Shown one piece after another: positions 6,205-13,935 of a stretch of 13,935 bases of DNA. Numbering within the stretch: position 1 is the stretch's first letter; every line of letters begins with the position of its first letter. A program made the translations under genes and the position numbers. The notes beneath the pieces are model-generated. The model saw only the letters and a program-made list of their open reading frames with translations. It was not told the DNA's origin and ran no database searches. Source of the stretch: Gammaproteobacteria bacterium. Its GTDB lineage: Bacteria > Pseudomonadota > Gammaproteobacteria > UBA6429. The stretch spans positions 1 through 13,935 of the forward strand of contig QIKU01000131.1 of NCBI GenBank assembly GCA_003232015.1, in the 5' to 3' direction.

Positions 6205-7872
6205 TTATTTCGGTTGAATTGAGTCGGTATTGATCGTGGCCGAAAACGTATCCATGATCTTGTTCACATTTGAATCGTTTTCCAGTGACTTTTTAGCATA
6301 GTCCAGGCGTGCCAGATTTTCACGCTCCAGTTTCATCGCAGGCGTTTCTGCCTCGCCTTGTTTTACCTTAATGTCTAAAATAAAGTTGTCCTTATAAACC
6401 TGATTAATCACTTCGGTTAATCGTTGGTGTCGTTCTTTGGTTAGCAAATTTTCATAGCTTGGATCCAGCATAAGGATTAATAATTCGCTATCACTCCCGG
6501 ATTGCTCACGCCTGACCAGGCTGCAGTTCATCGCAAGTTGATTGAGCACACCATTGAGTTTCATTCGGGTAACGGCATCAGACCATTCATTTAAGGTCTC
6601 GCTCGCAGCAGTCTCAACCGGTACGACTTCAGACTCAGTCGATGCAGGTGATACCATCGCAGGTTCACTGGCCAATTTGCTGTTTACCGGATTAACGGGT
6701 ACAGATGCGGCCGGAGCTGATCCAGATATAACGGGACTGGACGTGATGGGTGTTGCCGCAGAGGCTGGCAACGAATTTTCGTCTACGGGTTTAAACGCCA
6801 GCATACGCAACAGGGTCATCTCGACACCAATGGCAGGATCCGGTGCATAATAGAGATCGCGTCGGCCGTTGATTCCAATTTGATAAAATAGTTGGAGGTC
6901 TTCAGCCGTTAATTGTGCCGCTAGTTCACGCAGTGTATTTTCATCGCCCATCGATGCATCATAGGCCGAAGGGATCTTCTGTATTAAAGCCACATAATGT
7001 AATACCGATAATAAACTAGCCAGAACATCCGAATAATCCGGCGCAGTGGTTTTTAACTCGGTGACAACCTGATACATGCGCTCACTATCACGCGTCGCCA
7101 GCGCAAAAAGAATCTGGTAAAGATGAGTTTGCTCGATCGTACCGAGCATCGCCTTAACATCGGCTTCCAGCACTTTTCCAGAACCATAGGCGATCGACTG
7201 ATCTAATAAGCTTAAAGCATCACGCATACTACCATCGGCAGCCTGAGCTAAATGTTGTAAAGCAGTTTGTTCAAACTCGATATTTTCCAGGTCCAGTAGC
7301 TTTTCTAAATATTGACTGATCATGTCAACATGCAAACGACGTAAATTAAATTGCAGACAACGAGACAGGATCGTTACCGGAAGTTTTTGTGGATCGGTGG
7401 TGGCCAGCAAAAATTTAACGTGTTCCGGTGGCTCTTCCAATGTTTTGAGCAGAGCATTAAAGCTGTGGGTTGAGAGCATATGCACCTCATCCACAAGATA
7501 AACTTTATAGCGGCCACGCGTGGGGGCATATTGAACGTTGTCGAGCAATTCACGGGTGTCTTCAACCTTGGTGCGTGAAGCGGCATCCACTTCAATGAGA
7601 TCGATAAAACGCCCAGCGTCGATCTCCTGGCAGGTTGAACATTCGCCACAGGGTGTTGAACTTATACCTGTTTCGCAATTTAAAGATTTGGCAAAAATGC
7701 GTGCCAGAGTGGTCTTACCGACACCGCGTGTACCCGTAAACAAAAAAGCATGATGAATACGACCACTATCAAGGGCATTGGACAAGGCACGCAACACATG
7801 CTCCTGACCCACCATTTCTTCAAATTTTCTGGGGCGCCATTTTCGGGCTAATACCTGGTAACTCACGCTCAT
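6205..7872 (-). CDS. dnaX: DNA polymerase III subunit tau (and gamma)
   Basis: A 555-residue clamp-loader ATPase and replisome organiser. The AAA+ core has Walker A GTRGVGKT (47-54), zinc-binding Cys (C66, C75, C78, C81), a DEVH Walker B (128-131) and an SRC motif with the arginine finger (170-172). The clamp-loader collar domain runs to about residue 365. A low-complexity Ala/Pro/Ser/Val linker (about 375-425) joins the C-terminal tau domain that contacts polymerase alpha and DnaB. It is shorter than E. coli tau (643 aa), mainly in the linker. The start is ATG 7872; a GTG two codons in is an alternative. I find no A-AAA-AAG slippery heptamer in the region where E. coli makes gamma by frameshifting. 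It is first in the dnaX-ybaB-recR operon. Confidence 0.96.
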   Translation of the reverse strand: MSVSYQVLARKWRPRKFEEMVGQEHVLRALSNALDSGRIHHAFLFTGTRGVGKTTLARIFAKSLNCETGISSTPCGECSTCQEIDAGRFIDLIEVDAASRTKVEDTRELLDNVQYAPTRGRYKVYLVDEVHMLSTHSFNALLKTLEEPPEHVKFLLATTDPQKLPVTILSRCLQFNLRRLHVDMISQYLEKLLDLENIEFEQTALQHLAQAADGSMRDALSLLDQSIAYGSGKVLEADVKAMLGTIEQTHLYQILFALATRDSERMYQVVTELKTTAPDYSDVLASLLSVLHYVALIQKIPSAYDASMGDENTLRELAAQLTAEDLQLFYQIGINGRRDLYYAPDPAIGVEMTLLRMLAFKPVDENSLPASAATPITSSPVISGSAPAASVPVNPVNSKLASEPAMVSPASTESEVVPVETAASETLNEWSDAVTRMKLNGVLNQLAMNCSLVRREQSGSDSELLILMLDPSYENLLTKERHQRLTEVINQVYKDNFILDIKVKQGEAETPAMKLERENLARLDYAKKSLENDSNVNKIMDTFSATINTDSIQPK

Positions 7873-8261
7873 CTTCTATACTGCAAATGGGGCTATATTC
7901 TAACTCCAAGCCAACGGGCGTGCATCTACTTATATAGTATAAGAATACAGGCTTCAAACACGAATTTTACCCGAAGCGACTCAACAAGCCGTGTATTCCA
8001 CTGAAAATTTTGCCTTTGGTCTTGATGTGCCTCATTATATAATCTATTATAATCAATTGGTTACAGGCTTTACTTGCACATATATTAGCACAATTAATTT
8101 TGAACATGATTAATAATTTTATGTTCTCCGTCCGGCTGACCGTAAGCATCTATATAAATATATTTTGAACGCGAAGGAGCTAAATCGATATTTTAAGACT
8201 TTTCGGTGTTGATTTTTTAAACCCACAACTCGTCAATAGAATAACCCCATAAAGACATGAA
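7873..8261. other. AT-rich divergent intergenic region between dnaX and the lipoprotein gene
   Basis: 389 nt without a convincing gene. It holds the dnaX promoter at its left end. On the plus strand there is a perfect TATAAT (8038-8043) with TTTGGT 17 nt upstream (8015-8020), a possible promoter for the lipoprotein gene with a leader of about 210 nt. The segment 8035-8060 is a run of overlapping A/T palindromes. An AAGGAG at 8174-8179 looks like a ribosome binding site but has no start codon at a useful distance. A 60-codon open frame on the minus strand (8149-7967) has no ribosome binding site and biased, unconvincing composition. I see no terminator or structured RNA. Confidence 0.5.
7929..7957 (-). 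promoter_or_regulatory. Sigma-70-type promoter for dnaX-ybaB-recR
   Basis: On the minus strand, TTGAAG (7957-7952) and TATAAG (7934-7929) are separated by exactly 17 nt, matching the -35 and -10 consensus at 4/6 and 5/6. The predicted start is near 7922, about 50 nt before the dnaX start codon. No operator is obvious. Confidence 0.5.
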
Positions 8262-9968
8262 ATGTACTCGTATATAAATACTACGCACTTAAAATTATTA
8301 CTCAGACTATTATTGGTTACGTGCACTTGTTCCGCTATGATTTCAGGCTGTTCTATTGTGGTAAATACGGCGGATGAATCAAACCTTGCGGGAATCTGGT
8401 CTAATAACTGCGCTAGTAACAGCGCTATTTCAATTGATCGAGTCAGCGAAAAAGAATACAGCCTTACGCTTTGCTCGGGAATAACGTGTATCCCCTTGCC
8501 GGGCTTTAGTGAAACCATACAGATCGAAACTGAACCGAATATTAAAATAATCAGTCAAGAAAAAATGTCCATTGCCGGAGTGCTCTTTGAGCAATGCAGT
8601 AAGTACAGCTCACCCAGTATTACTGAATATCCCGGCAACGATAAAATAATGAAATTCATTATCGGGAAATGGACACGTACCCATATCGTAAAAAAAGGCA
8701 GACGTCGAGAATCTCGTGGCTACTGGAACTTCAAACCCGATGGGGATCTGGAAATGTACCCAGTTGGCGGCACAAAGAAATATATAATAAGAGGCCATAA
8801 GATCTATTTTAGAGGTTTAAATGGTGAACTCATTCATGTATTTAACATAGCCTCGATTTCAGATTCTGAGCTGGAAATTGAGATACTATCACCCAAAAAA
8901 TATGATTCTGAAACACATGAATTTAAATATACGTACAAACGGATAGAGAAAGCAACGTTAACTAACAAAGTCCTTTATAGAATTTTCTCGGGCATGAGTG
9001 AAATTTCTCCTCGCGAAAAGAAGCGATTTTCAGTCGACCTTGCCGGTGATTATGAACAAAGCACTTGCGGATTTAGATATTTTGCTCCCAATGGTGAGTA
9101 TCTGGAAATATATACACAGGCATGTTATCGAAAACAAGGAGAAGACAGGGTACATATTGACTCGAAAAAAAAATATGGAAAATATCTTATAAGCTTTGGC
9201 TCATGGGATATTAAAGGCAGTTATATCTTGATTAATAAGACCGTGGTTGAATATGAGGGTTATCCATACTCTACTCTTGTAGGCAGAATAACAAAAGAAG
9301 AGCACACCTTACTCTCAGATGATCATGGGCTAGGAGAAGGTCTAGATAATGGTGATTGGGACAACCCATTGTCGATTGACGATATTCCGGGTGTATATGA
9401 TTTTTTTAAACACGCTAAAGAAATATATCAGAATCCACCCATTCGCCCCAGGAACGAACCTGACGTTCCTGAGCAGACTGAGTTACCAACAAAAGAAATT
9501 AAAGAAAAGAGATTTCTTTCTCCAAATACAGGCGACATGGATGACGACGGAATACCCAACTTTGCTGATTTTGATGCTGGTAAAAAATTTATTCCTATTG
9601 TTATTGAAGTAGATAAATATAAAAAAGGGGAATTAGTCCCAATCGATCTCAATAGAAGCTATTTAGAATTTCAGTACTCAGACTCGGACCCTTTATTAAT
9701 TTCGATTGACATGAGCCATGGATTTGCTCAATACAAAGTAAAATCAGGCCATTTAAGACTGTGGCGAAAGGATGGAAATGTGCCACGAATCCCAAAAAGT
9801 GCTAATGAAGGCGGTGACTTTTTACGTGCAAATGAAAAATATCCACTAAAATTATTTACCTTTACAAAACCAAACATAATTATTGTTTGGGTTGAAGCCG
9901 TAGATTATTTAAACGATTCTGATGTTGGCTGGGAGTTAACGGAAATTTATGTGGGCGATGAAATTTAG
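8262..9968 (+). CDS. Lipoprotein of unknown function with lipocalin-like repeats and a DxDxDG motif
   Basis: 568 residues; I do not recognise a named family. ATG 8262 is the first possible start, since an in-frame TAA lies at 8250. It gives a signal peptide with a hydrophobic stretch at 11-28 and a lipobox ISGC with lipidated C30; the ribosome binding site is poor. Three stretches open alike, with L/I-x-G-x-W/Y: LAGIW (42-46), IIGKW (133-137) and LAGDY (260-264). The second and third continue with an aromatic, Pro-Asp/Asn-Gly and LE-M/I-Y, as in lipocalin-like beta barrels. A Pro-rich linker (about 390-410) leads to a thrombospondin-3-like calcium motif, DMDDDGIPNFADFD (425-438). A C-terminal beta domain with HLRLWRKDG and a GGDF segment follows. 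Many Cys occur in the export domain. It is visibly more AT-rich than its neighbours and lies divergent to dnaX, between dnaX and ffs. A surface or periplasmic binding role is only a guess. Confidence 0.8.
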   Translation: MYSYINTTHLKLLLRLLLVTCTCSAMISGCSIVVNTADESNLAGIWSNNCASNSAISIDRVSEKEYSLTLCSGITCIPLPGFSETIQIETEPNIKIISQEKMSIAGVLFEQCSKYSSPSITEYPGNDKIMKFIIGKWTRTHIVKKGRRRESRGYWNFKPDGDLEMYPVGGTKKYIIRGHKIYFRGLNGELIHVFNIASISDSELEIEILSPKKYDSETHEFKYTYKRIEKATLTNKVLYRIFSGMSEISPREKKRFSVDLAGDYEQSTCGFRYFAPNGEYLEIYTQACYRKQGEDRVHIDSKKKYGKYLISFGSWDIKGSYILINKTVVEYEGYPYSTLVGRITKEEHTLLSDDHGLGEGLDNGDWDNPLSIDDIPGVYDFFKHAKEIYQNPPIRPRNEPDVPEQTELPTKEIKEKRFLSPNTGDMDDDGIPNFADFDAGKKFIPIVIEVDKYKKGELVPIDLNRSYLEFQYSDSDPLLISIDMSHGFAQYKVKSGHLRLWRKDGNVPRIPKSANEGGDFLRANEKYPLKLFTFTKPNIIIVWVEAVDYLNDSDVGWELTEIYVGDEI

Positions 9969-10146
9969 TCGCAAGAAATTTGAGCCACACTACATTAGTC
10001 AGTCCAGTCTTTGTCCATCCGCACAAAAGGATACTAACCTGTTTTCGTGATCAGTAACGAGTCACTTTAATAATAAAATATTTTGGGACTCTAACACGGA
10101 ATAGCCGCATCCTGATCCAGATAATCTGATGTAATTTATTATAAAT
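9969..10146. other. Intergenic region between the lipoprotein gene and ffs
   Basis: 178 nt with no gene that I can support. It contains no clear rho-independent terminator for either flanking gene; the best candidate, GTGA...TCAC around 10047-10065, has only a 4-bp stem. Two short imperfect palindromes lie immediately 3' of the SRP RNA gene: CAGATAATCTG (10118-10128) and ATTTATTATAAAT (10134-10146). They have single-base centres, so they are not good hairpins. Confidence 0.4.
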
Positions 10147-10259
10147 GGGTGGCGCTCGCACCCGCTACACCCAGCACCCGAATCCATTACTACCGTTGCT
10201 CCCTTCCGGGCCTGGCGGGGTTTGCAATTTCTCGTCACTGGGGAACCGATGCAAGCACC
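10147..10259 (-). ncRNA. ffs: 4.5S signal recognition particle RNA (SRP RNA, small bacterial type)
   Basis: Read on the minus strand, this stretch contains the invariant SRP RNA apex: CCAGGCCCGGAAGGGAGCAA, with the GGAA tetraloop and the flanking symmetric loop (AGCA side) that bind the Ffh M domain. The ends pair: GGTGCTTGCA at the 5' side with TGCGAGC...CACC at the 3' side, closing a single long hairpin of about 113 nt, the length of gammaproteobacterial 4.5S RNA. The RNA acts with Ffh and FtsY in co-translational targeting of membrane proteins. The exact ends are my estimate and are uncertain by a few bases. A TATAAT on the same strand (10305-10300) would start transcription near 10293 and leave a leader of about 34 nt to be trimmed, as happens by RNase P in E. 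coli. Open reading frames overlapping this region are chance. Confidence 0.93.
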
Positions 10260-10299
10260 ATAAACTGGCTTATCTAATTGGCTGCGAAGCATACATTAA

Positions 10300-10328
10300 A
10301 TTATACGTTTTTGACATGCCTGAAACGG
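10300..10328 (-). promoter_or_regulatory. Candidate promoter for ffs
   Basis: On the minus strand there is a perfect -10 box, TATAAT (10305-10300). The sequence 17 nt upstream (CCGTTT, 10328-10323) is a poor -35 box and I see no extended -10. The position fits a short processed leader before the 4.5S RNA. The call rests mainly on the -10 match and on location. Confidence 0.35.
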
Positions 10329-10402
10329 TTAGACCCATTACACCTAAAAAGGACAATTATTAGACAAAAATTGACGCCTTCCTCAGAAATAACATCATTT
10401 TA

Positions 10403-10430
10403 TTGCCTACAGGGCTCGCCTTTGTATAAT
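10403..10430 (+). promoter_or_regulatory. Sigma-70-type promoter for the propeller-diheme lipoprotein gene
   Basis: TTGCCT (10403-10408) and a perfect TATAAT (10425-10430) are separated by 16 nt. The predicted start is near 10437, about 23 nt before ATG 10460. A strong ribosome binding site (AAAAAGGA, 10447-10454) follows. The rest of the 200-nt gap between ffs and this gene shows no other element that I can support. Confidence 0.6.
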
Positions 10431-10459
10431 CAACCGACAACACTGGAAAAAGGAAATTC

Positions 10460-12622
10460 ATGTTGGCTCATTTTAAATTTATCATTTTACTGACCATAGG
10501 CCTGGCTGCCTGCGGCGGCGGCTCTGATGCAAATCCGCCTGCTGGACAACCATCCTGCCTGGCGGGTGCTCCCTTCAGTTATTCGGCCATCCTGCAACGC
10601 AATGCCTTTGCCAACTTATCCTTTTCCCAGCCTCTGGCCATGATCCCGGCTCCCTCCGGTAATCAACTGTACGTGGTTGAACGCATGGGTACCGTTCGTG
10701 CCTTTGATAATAATCCCGGGGTTACAAATACAACGCTCTTTGCAGACATCACTTCCCGCGTTTCAACCGATGGCGAAGGTGGCCTGCTGGGTATGGCCTT
10801 TGATCCCAATTTTGCGACAAATGGCTATGTTTATTTTTCCTACACTGGATCCGTAGCGGCAAATGAACCCGGCGTACTTTGGTCCTATGTCTCGCGTTTT
10901 GCAACCAACTCGGCAAGAACGGCCATCGATCCGGCAAGTGAACTTGTATTATTAAAGATTAACCAGCCCTATTCTAATCACAATGGCGGTCAAATTGCGT
11001 TTGATGCCAACGGAGATTTATTTATAGGCATCGGAGACGGTGGAGCGGGTGATGATCTGGCCCAAAACGGGCAAGATGTAACAACCATGCTCGGCGCAAT
11101 GTTACGCATTGATCCGAGTTCACCCGATACGGCACGCGGGTTACCTTATAGCATCCCGGCCAGTAATCCCTTTTCAGCCAATGCCAGTTGTGCAAACGGT
11201 GGTTGCCCGGAAATTTTTGCCTGGGGATTACGCAATCCATGGCGATGGAGTATCGATCGAACCACCAATCAAATCTGGCTGGGCGATGTGGGTCAGGTAA
11301 ATCGTGAAGAGGTTGATCTAATTCAAGTCGGAAAAAATTATGGTTGGGGATGTTATGAAGGCTCCCGGTTTAATACTGAATATGGAGGGAACTGTGACAA
11401 CCTGATCCATGAACTCCCTGTTCATGAGTACCCACGTACCGTTGGCACCAGCATCACCGGCGGCTATGTATATCGGGGCAATGCCATCTCTATTTTACAG
11501 GGGCAATATATATTCGCTGATTATGGTAGCCGTCAGGTCTGGGCATTATCCGATCCGTACTCAAACCCTCAACGCACAACCCTGCTCAGCAGTGGCAACC
11601 TGATTGTTTCTATGGCGGAAGATGCCAGTGGTGAGTTGTACCTTATTTATATTGATACTGGACGTATCTTCAAACTGGAACCTGATCCAAACTCAACTCC
11701 CATTCCTCCATTTGCAAACCAGTTATCACAAACCGGTTGTGCCGATACAAGTGATCCTAGATTATCAAACAGTGACATGATCCCCTATGAACTCAATGCC
11801 CCACTATGGTCAGACAATGCCGACAAATTACGTTGGTTATCTTTACCTGATAATGCCAATATAAATATCGAAAACGATCACGACTGGACATTCCCGATTA
11901 ACAGCGTATTGAGAAAAGATTTCTCATTAAACGGTCAACGCGTAGAAACTCGTTTATTTGCCAGGCACACCGATGGTACGTGGGCAGGATACAGTTACGA
12001 ATGGAATGCCGCACAAACTGACGCCACCTTATTAAATGCCAGCAAAACTATTAACGTCAATGGACAAAACTGGACTTTCCCCAGCCAGACACAATGCCTG
12101 CAATGCCATACCGCCGCAGCCGGTCAAACGCTTGGCCCCGAAACCGCACAGCTAAACCGTTTAATCACCGATCCAGAGAATCCGACAAACCAGATAAATC
12201 AATTAAGCTATCTGGATAATATTGGACTATTTAATGCCTCACCAGGCATGCCAGATTCATTACCAAAATTAGCCCAGTATAATGATCTCACTGCGCAGCC
12301 CGAAGATATTGCACGCAGCTATTTACACAGTAATTGCAGTCAATGTCATCGTGCCGGAGGGCCTGTGCAAAGTGATATGGATCTACATTATGCAGTTGAT
12401 TTCAGCGCGATGAATATTTGCGATGCACAACCCGCCTTTGGCGATGTGCTGGGAGCAACCCAACTATTCACCCCCAACAATACCAGTGATTCCATTTTTT
12501 ACCAACGAATGCTTGAAGCATCGGCAACGAACCGTATGCCAACATTGGGAACTGAAATAGAAGATAATCAAGGTTTACAGATAATGTCGAACTGGATAAC
12601 TTCAATTTCAGTTTGCCCATAA
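10460..12622 (+). CDS. PQQ-type sugar dehydrogenase propeller fused to a diheme cytochrome c domain, lipoprotein
   Basis: 720 residues. The signal peptide ends in the lipobox LAAC, with lipidated C18 followed by GGGSD. Residues about 45-410 form a glucose/sorbosone dehydrogenase-type six-bladed propeller: VVERMGTVR (73-80), GEGGLLGMAF (105-114), SNHNGGQ with H174 at the catalytic-base position, IGDGGAGDD (191-199), and WGLRNPWRWS (255-264) with R258 near the expected PQQ contact. Residues about 425-718 resemble the SO2930/HNE_0200 diheme family, from IPYELNAPLWSD through ETRLF and YEWNAAQTDA to two heme sites, C546-LQ-C549-H and C626-SQ-C629-H; M693 (NRMP) could be an axial ligand. The likely job is periplasmic oxidation of an aldose or alcohol, with electrons passed internally to heme. 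PQQ use and the substrate are inferred. A strong ribosome binding site supports ATG 10460. It ends 55 nt from convergent recQ. Confidence 0.9.
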   Translation: MLAHFKFIILLTIGLAACGGGSDANPPAGQPSCLAGAPFSYSAILQRNAFANLSFSQPLAMIPAPSGNQLYVVERMGTVRAFDNNPGVTNTTLFADITSRVSTDGEGGLLGMAFDPNFATNGYVYFSYTGSVAANEPGVLWSYVSRFATNSARTAIDPASELVLLKINQPYSNHNGGQIAFDANGDLFIGIGDGGAGDDLAQNGQDVTTMLGAMLRIDPSSPDTARGLPYSIPASNPFSANASCANGGCPEIFAWGLRNPWRWSIDRTTNQIWLGDVGQVNREEVDLIQVGKNYGWGCYEGSRFNTEYGGNCDNLIHELPVHEYPRTVGTSITGGYVYRGNAISILQGQYIFADYGSRQVWALSDPYSNPQRTTLLSSGNLIVSMAEDASGELYLIYIDTGRIFKLEPDPNSTPIPPFANQLSQTGCADTSDPRLSNSDMIPYELNAPLWSDNADKLRWLSLPDNANINIENDHDWTFPINSVLRKDFSLNGQRVETRLFARHTDGTWAGYSYEWNAAQTDATLLNASKTINVNGQNWTFPSQTQCLQCHTAAAGQTLGPETAQLNRLITDPENPTNQINQLSYLDNIGLFNASPGMPDSLPKLAQYNDLTAQPEDIARSYLHSNCSQCHRAGGPVQSDMDLHYAVDFSAMNICDAQPAFGDVLGATQLFTPNNTSDSIFYQRMLEASATNRMPTLGTEIEDNQGLQIMSNWITSISVCP

Positions 12623-12677
12623 CATAAGATAGCTAAATCAATATAATGGTAAGCTGCAAAAATTTTCCGGTTCCAGT

Positions 12678-13935
12678 TTAATTTAACGAAGCCCGCACAC
12701 AGCGCAACAAATCATAATCAAAAGCGCCATCCAGCGCCTCGTAAACCGGCTTCAATTTATGCTCGTCATCTGAAAAAGTTAAGAATGTATTTTGGATAAG
12801 AGATATCTCTCTTTCTTCTAACTGTATGACTTGTTGCAATTCAACATCACCTTGTGAAATAGAATCGATTAAATGCGAATAAACCGTCGCCGGCTTTAAG
12901 CCGCGTTCAGCAGCGATGGCATCAATCTCCATACCTGAACGAAATAGCCGTAAGGTATCGTCGACAGTTCCATCTGAATCATCCTGTCCTTTTTCGTGTT
13001 GTTTAATGACCTGTAAAAATGTTTCGGCGTATTTTTTTAATTTCTGCTCGCCTACTCCGTTAATTTTTGAAAACTGAGCAGGAGTTGTCGGTCGTGCCTC
13101 GATCATCTCCATTAAGCTGGCATCATGAAAAATCATATACGGCGCGACCTTATGTTCATCGGCCAACGTTTTACGACAGGCGCGCAATGCCTCCCATAGT
13201 GTATTATGTTCTTCTTTAATATTATGTTTATTTTTTCGACCACGTGATTTTGATTTCTCGGCTTTGGTTTCCTTGCGTAACATTAAAGTCTCTTCGCCAC
13301 GTAAAACCGGGCGACAGATTTCAGTTAAGCGCAGGTTTCCATACCCCTCAATATCAACCGATAATAAATTCCTGGCAATCAACTGCCGAAAAATACTGCG
13401 CCACTGCACCGCATCAAGTTCCTTACCGATTCCGTAAACACTTATTTGATCATGCCCAAACTGTTTTATGCGTTGATTATCCTTACCGATTAGAACATCG
13501 ATTAAATAATTCACCCCAAAACGTTGCTCGGTCTTGTATACGCACGATAAAGCCTTTTGCGCTACCACAGATGCATCCCAGGTCTCCACCGGTGACAGAC
13601 AACTGTCACAGTTACCACACGGTTTTTCCAGGTGATCATCAAAATAGGTTAGCAGGGCCTGACGCTTACAGGTAGTCAGTTCGCTAAAGCCCAACATGGA
13701 TTGCAATTTGTGATGTTCCACGCGCTTATGGGTTTCATCGGCATCAGAGGCCTCCATCATCTGTCTTAACATAATGACATCTTGCAGACCATACATCATC
13801 CAGGCATTGGCAGGCTGGCCGTCGCGCCCTGCTCGTCCGGTCTCCTGATAATAGGCTTCGATACTTTTGGGCATATTTAAATGGGCAACAAAGCGAACAT
13901 CGGGTTTATCAATGCCCATGCCAAAGGCAATAGTA
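12678..13935 (-). CDS. recQ: ATP-dependent DNA helicase RecQ, C-terminal part (runs off the window)
   Basis: About 418 residues of a 3'-5' superfamily 2 helicase, with the N-terminal DEAH-containing lobe beyond the right edge. The frame stays open to the edge (TIAFG precedes the first Met), so that Met is internal, not a start. Visible in order: motif V ([12 protein letters not shown]), motif VI ([12 protein letters not shown]), the RQC zinc module with four Cys (one in TTCKRQ, then CGNCDSC), the winged helix, a charged linker with [10 protein letters not shown], an HRDC domain ([13 protein letters not shown] through [15 protein letters not shown]), and a C-terminal HTH_40-like domain ([23 protein letters not shown]). 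The last domain is absent from E. coli RecQ but common in other bacteria. RecQ acts in recombination and replication-fork repair. No terminator is evident in the gap to the convergent gene. Confidence 0.95.
   Translation of the reverse strand, partial: TIAFGMGIDKPDVRFVAHLNMPKSIEAYYQETGRAGRDGQPANAWMMYGLQDVIMLRQMMEASDADETHKRVEHHKLQSMLGFSELTTCKRQALLTYFDDHLEKPCGNCDSCLSPVETWDASVVAQKALSCVYKTEQRFGVNYLIDVLIGKDNQRIKQFGHDQISVYGIGKELDAVQWRSIFRQLIARNLLSVDIEGYGNLRLTEICRPVLRGEETLMLRKETKAEKSKSRGRKNKHNIKEEHNTLWEALRACRKTLADEHKVAPYMIFHDASLMEMIEARPTTPAQFSKINGVGEQKLKKYAETFLQVIKQHEKGQDDSDGTVDDTLRLFRSGMEIDAIAAERGLKPATVYSHLIDSISQGDVELQQVIQLEEREISLIQNTFLTFSDDEHKLKPVYEALDGAFDYDLLRCVRASLN

Noticed and set aside
7967..8149. 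60-codon open frame on the minus strand upstream of dnaX
   Set aside because: No ribosome binding site, AT-driven composition, and it overlaps the dnaX promoter.
8174..8179. AAGGAG resembling a ribosome binding site
   Set aside because: No ATG, GTG or TTG follows at a useful distance; the next in-frame codons soon reach a stop.
10118..10146. Two short palindromes just 3' of ffs, considered as a terminator
   Set aside because: Stems are A/T-rich with single-base centres and no following T-run in the ffs direction, so they cannot form a stable hairpin.
8262..10259. Search for transposon ends or target duplications around the lipoprotein gene
   Set aside because: I found no matching direct or inverted repeats in the two flanks by eye and no transposase, so no mobile element is called.
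10145..10363. Open frame across the SRP RNA region on the plus strand, and another on the minus strand (10292-10062)
   Set aside because: Both lie on the structured 4.5S RNA gene, have no ribosome binding site, and encode nothing recognisable.
13244..13675. 143-codon open frame on the plus strand inside recQ
   Set aside because: It is the antisense shadow of well-conserved RecQ domains, and its translation has no family features.

Overview
The window reads as chromosomal DNA from a motile gammaproteobacterium with moderate to low GC content. The evidence is the dnaX-ybaB-recR operon, a MotA/MotB stator pair with sigma-28-like promoters, an SRP RNA of the short 4.5S type, RsgA, and a RecQ carrying the full RQC/HRDC/HTH tail. 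I cannot name the genus from sequence alone. There is no sign of phage, insertion sequence, CRISPR array or defence island; most of the window is core housekeeping DNA with a few unusual accessory proteins.

Left part (1-1681, + strand): the last codons of an M48 (Ste24-like) metallopeptidase, a small exported c-type cytochrome, a pterin-4a-carbinolamine dehydratase whose start abuts the cytochrome stop, and the ribosome-assembly GTPase RsgA. Convergent to these, with only 9 nt between, is motA-motB (3599 to 1691, - strand). The 3600-3803 gap holds two divergent sigma-28-like promoters: one fires toward motA and the other toward an HDOD-GAF signalling protein (3804-5240). This places the HDOD-GAF protein plausibly in the flagellar regulon.

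Middle part (5253-7872, - strand): the compact dnaX-ybaB-recR operon, with gaps of 16-18 nt and a good sigma-70-type promoter upstream of dnaX. The 4.5S SRP RNA gene (ffs), which in several bacteria sits directly upstream of dnaX, is here at 10259-10147 on the same strand. About 2.3 kb separates it from dnaX, and that stretch contains a divergent, AT-rich gene for a 568-residue lipoprotein of unknown function. It has lipocalin-like repeats, a DxDxDG calcium-type motif and a C-terminal beta domain. It looks like an interloper in an otherwise conserved ffs/dnaX neighbourhood.

Right part: a 720-residue lipoprotein (10460-12622, +) that fuses a PQQ-type sugar dehydrogenase six-bladed propeller to a diheme cytochrome c domain of the kind found in the SO2930/HNE_0200 family. 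This is a self-contained periplasmic electron-transfer enzyme with a clear sigma-70-type promoter and ribosome binding site. Convergent to it is the C-terminal two-thirds of recQ, which runs off the right edge.

The most interesting items are the propeller-diheme fusion, the paired sigma-28-like promoters linking an HDOD-GAF protein to motility, and the unknown lipoprotein splitting ffs from dnaX. I did not find a multi-gene system that looks wholly new.
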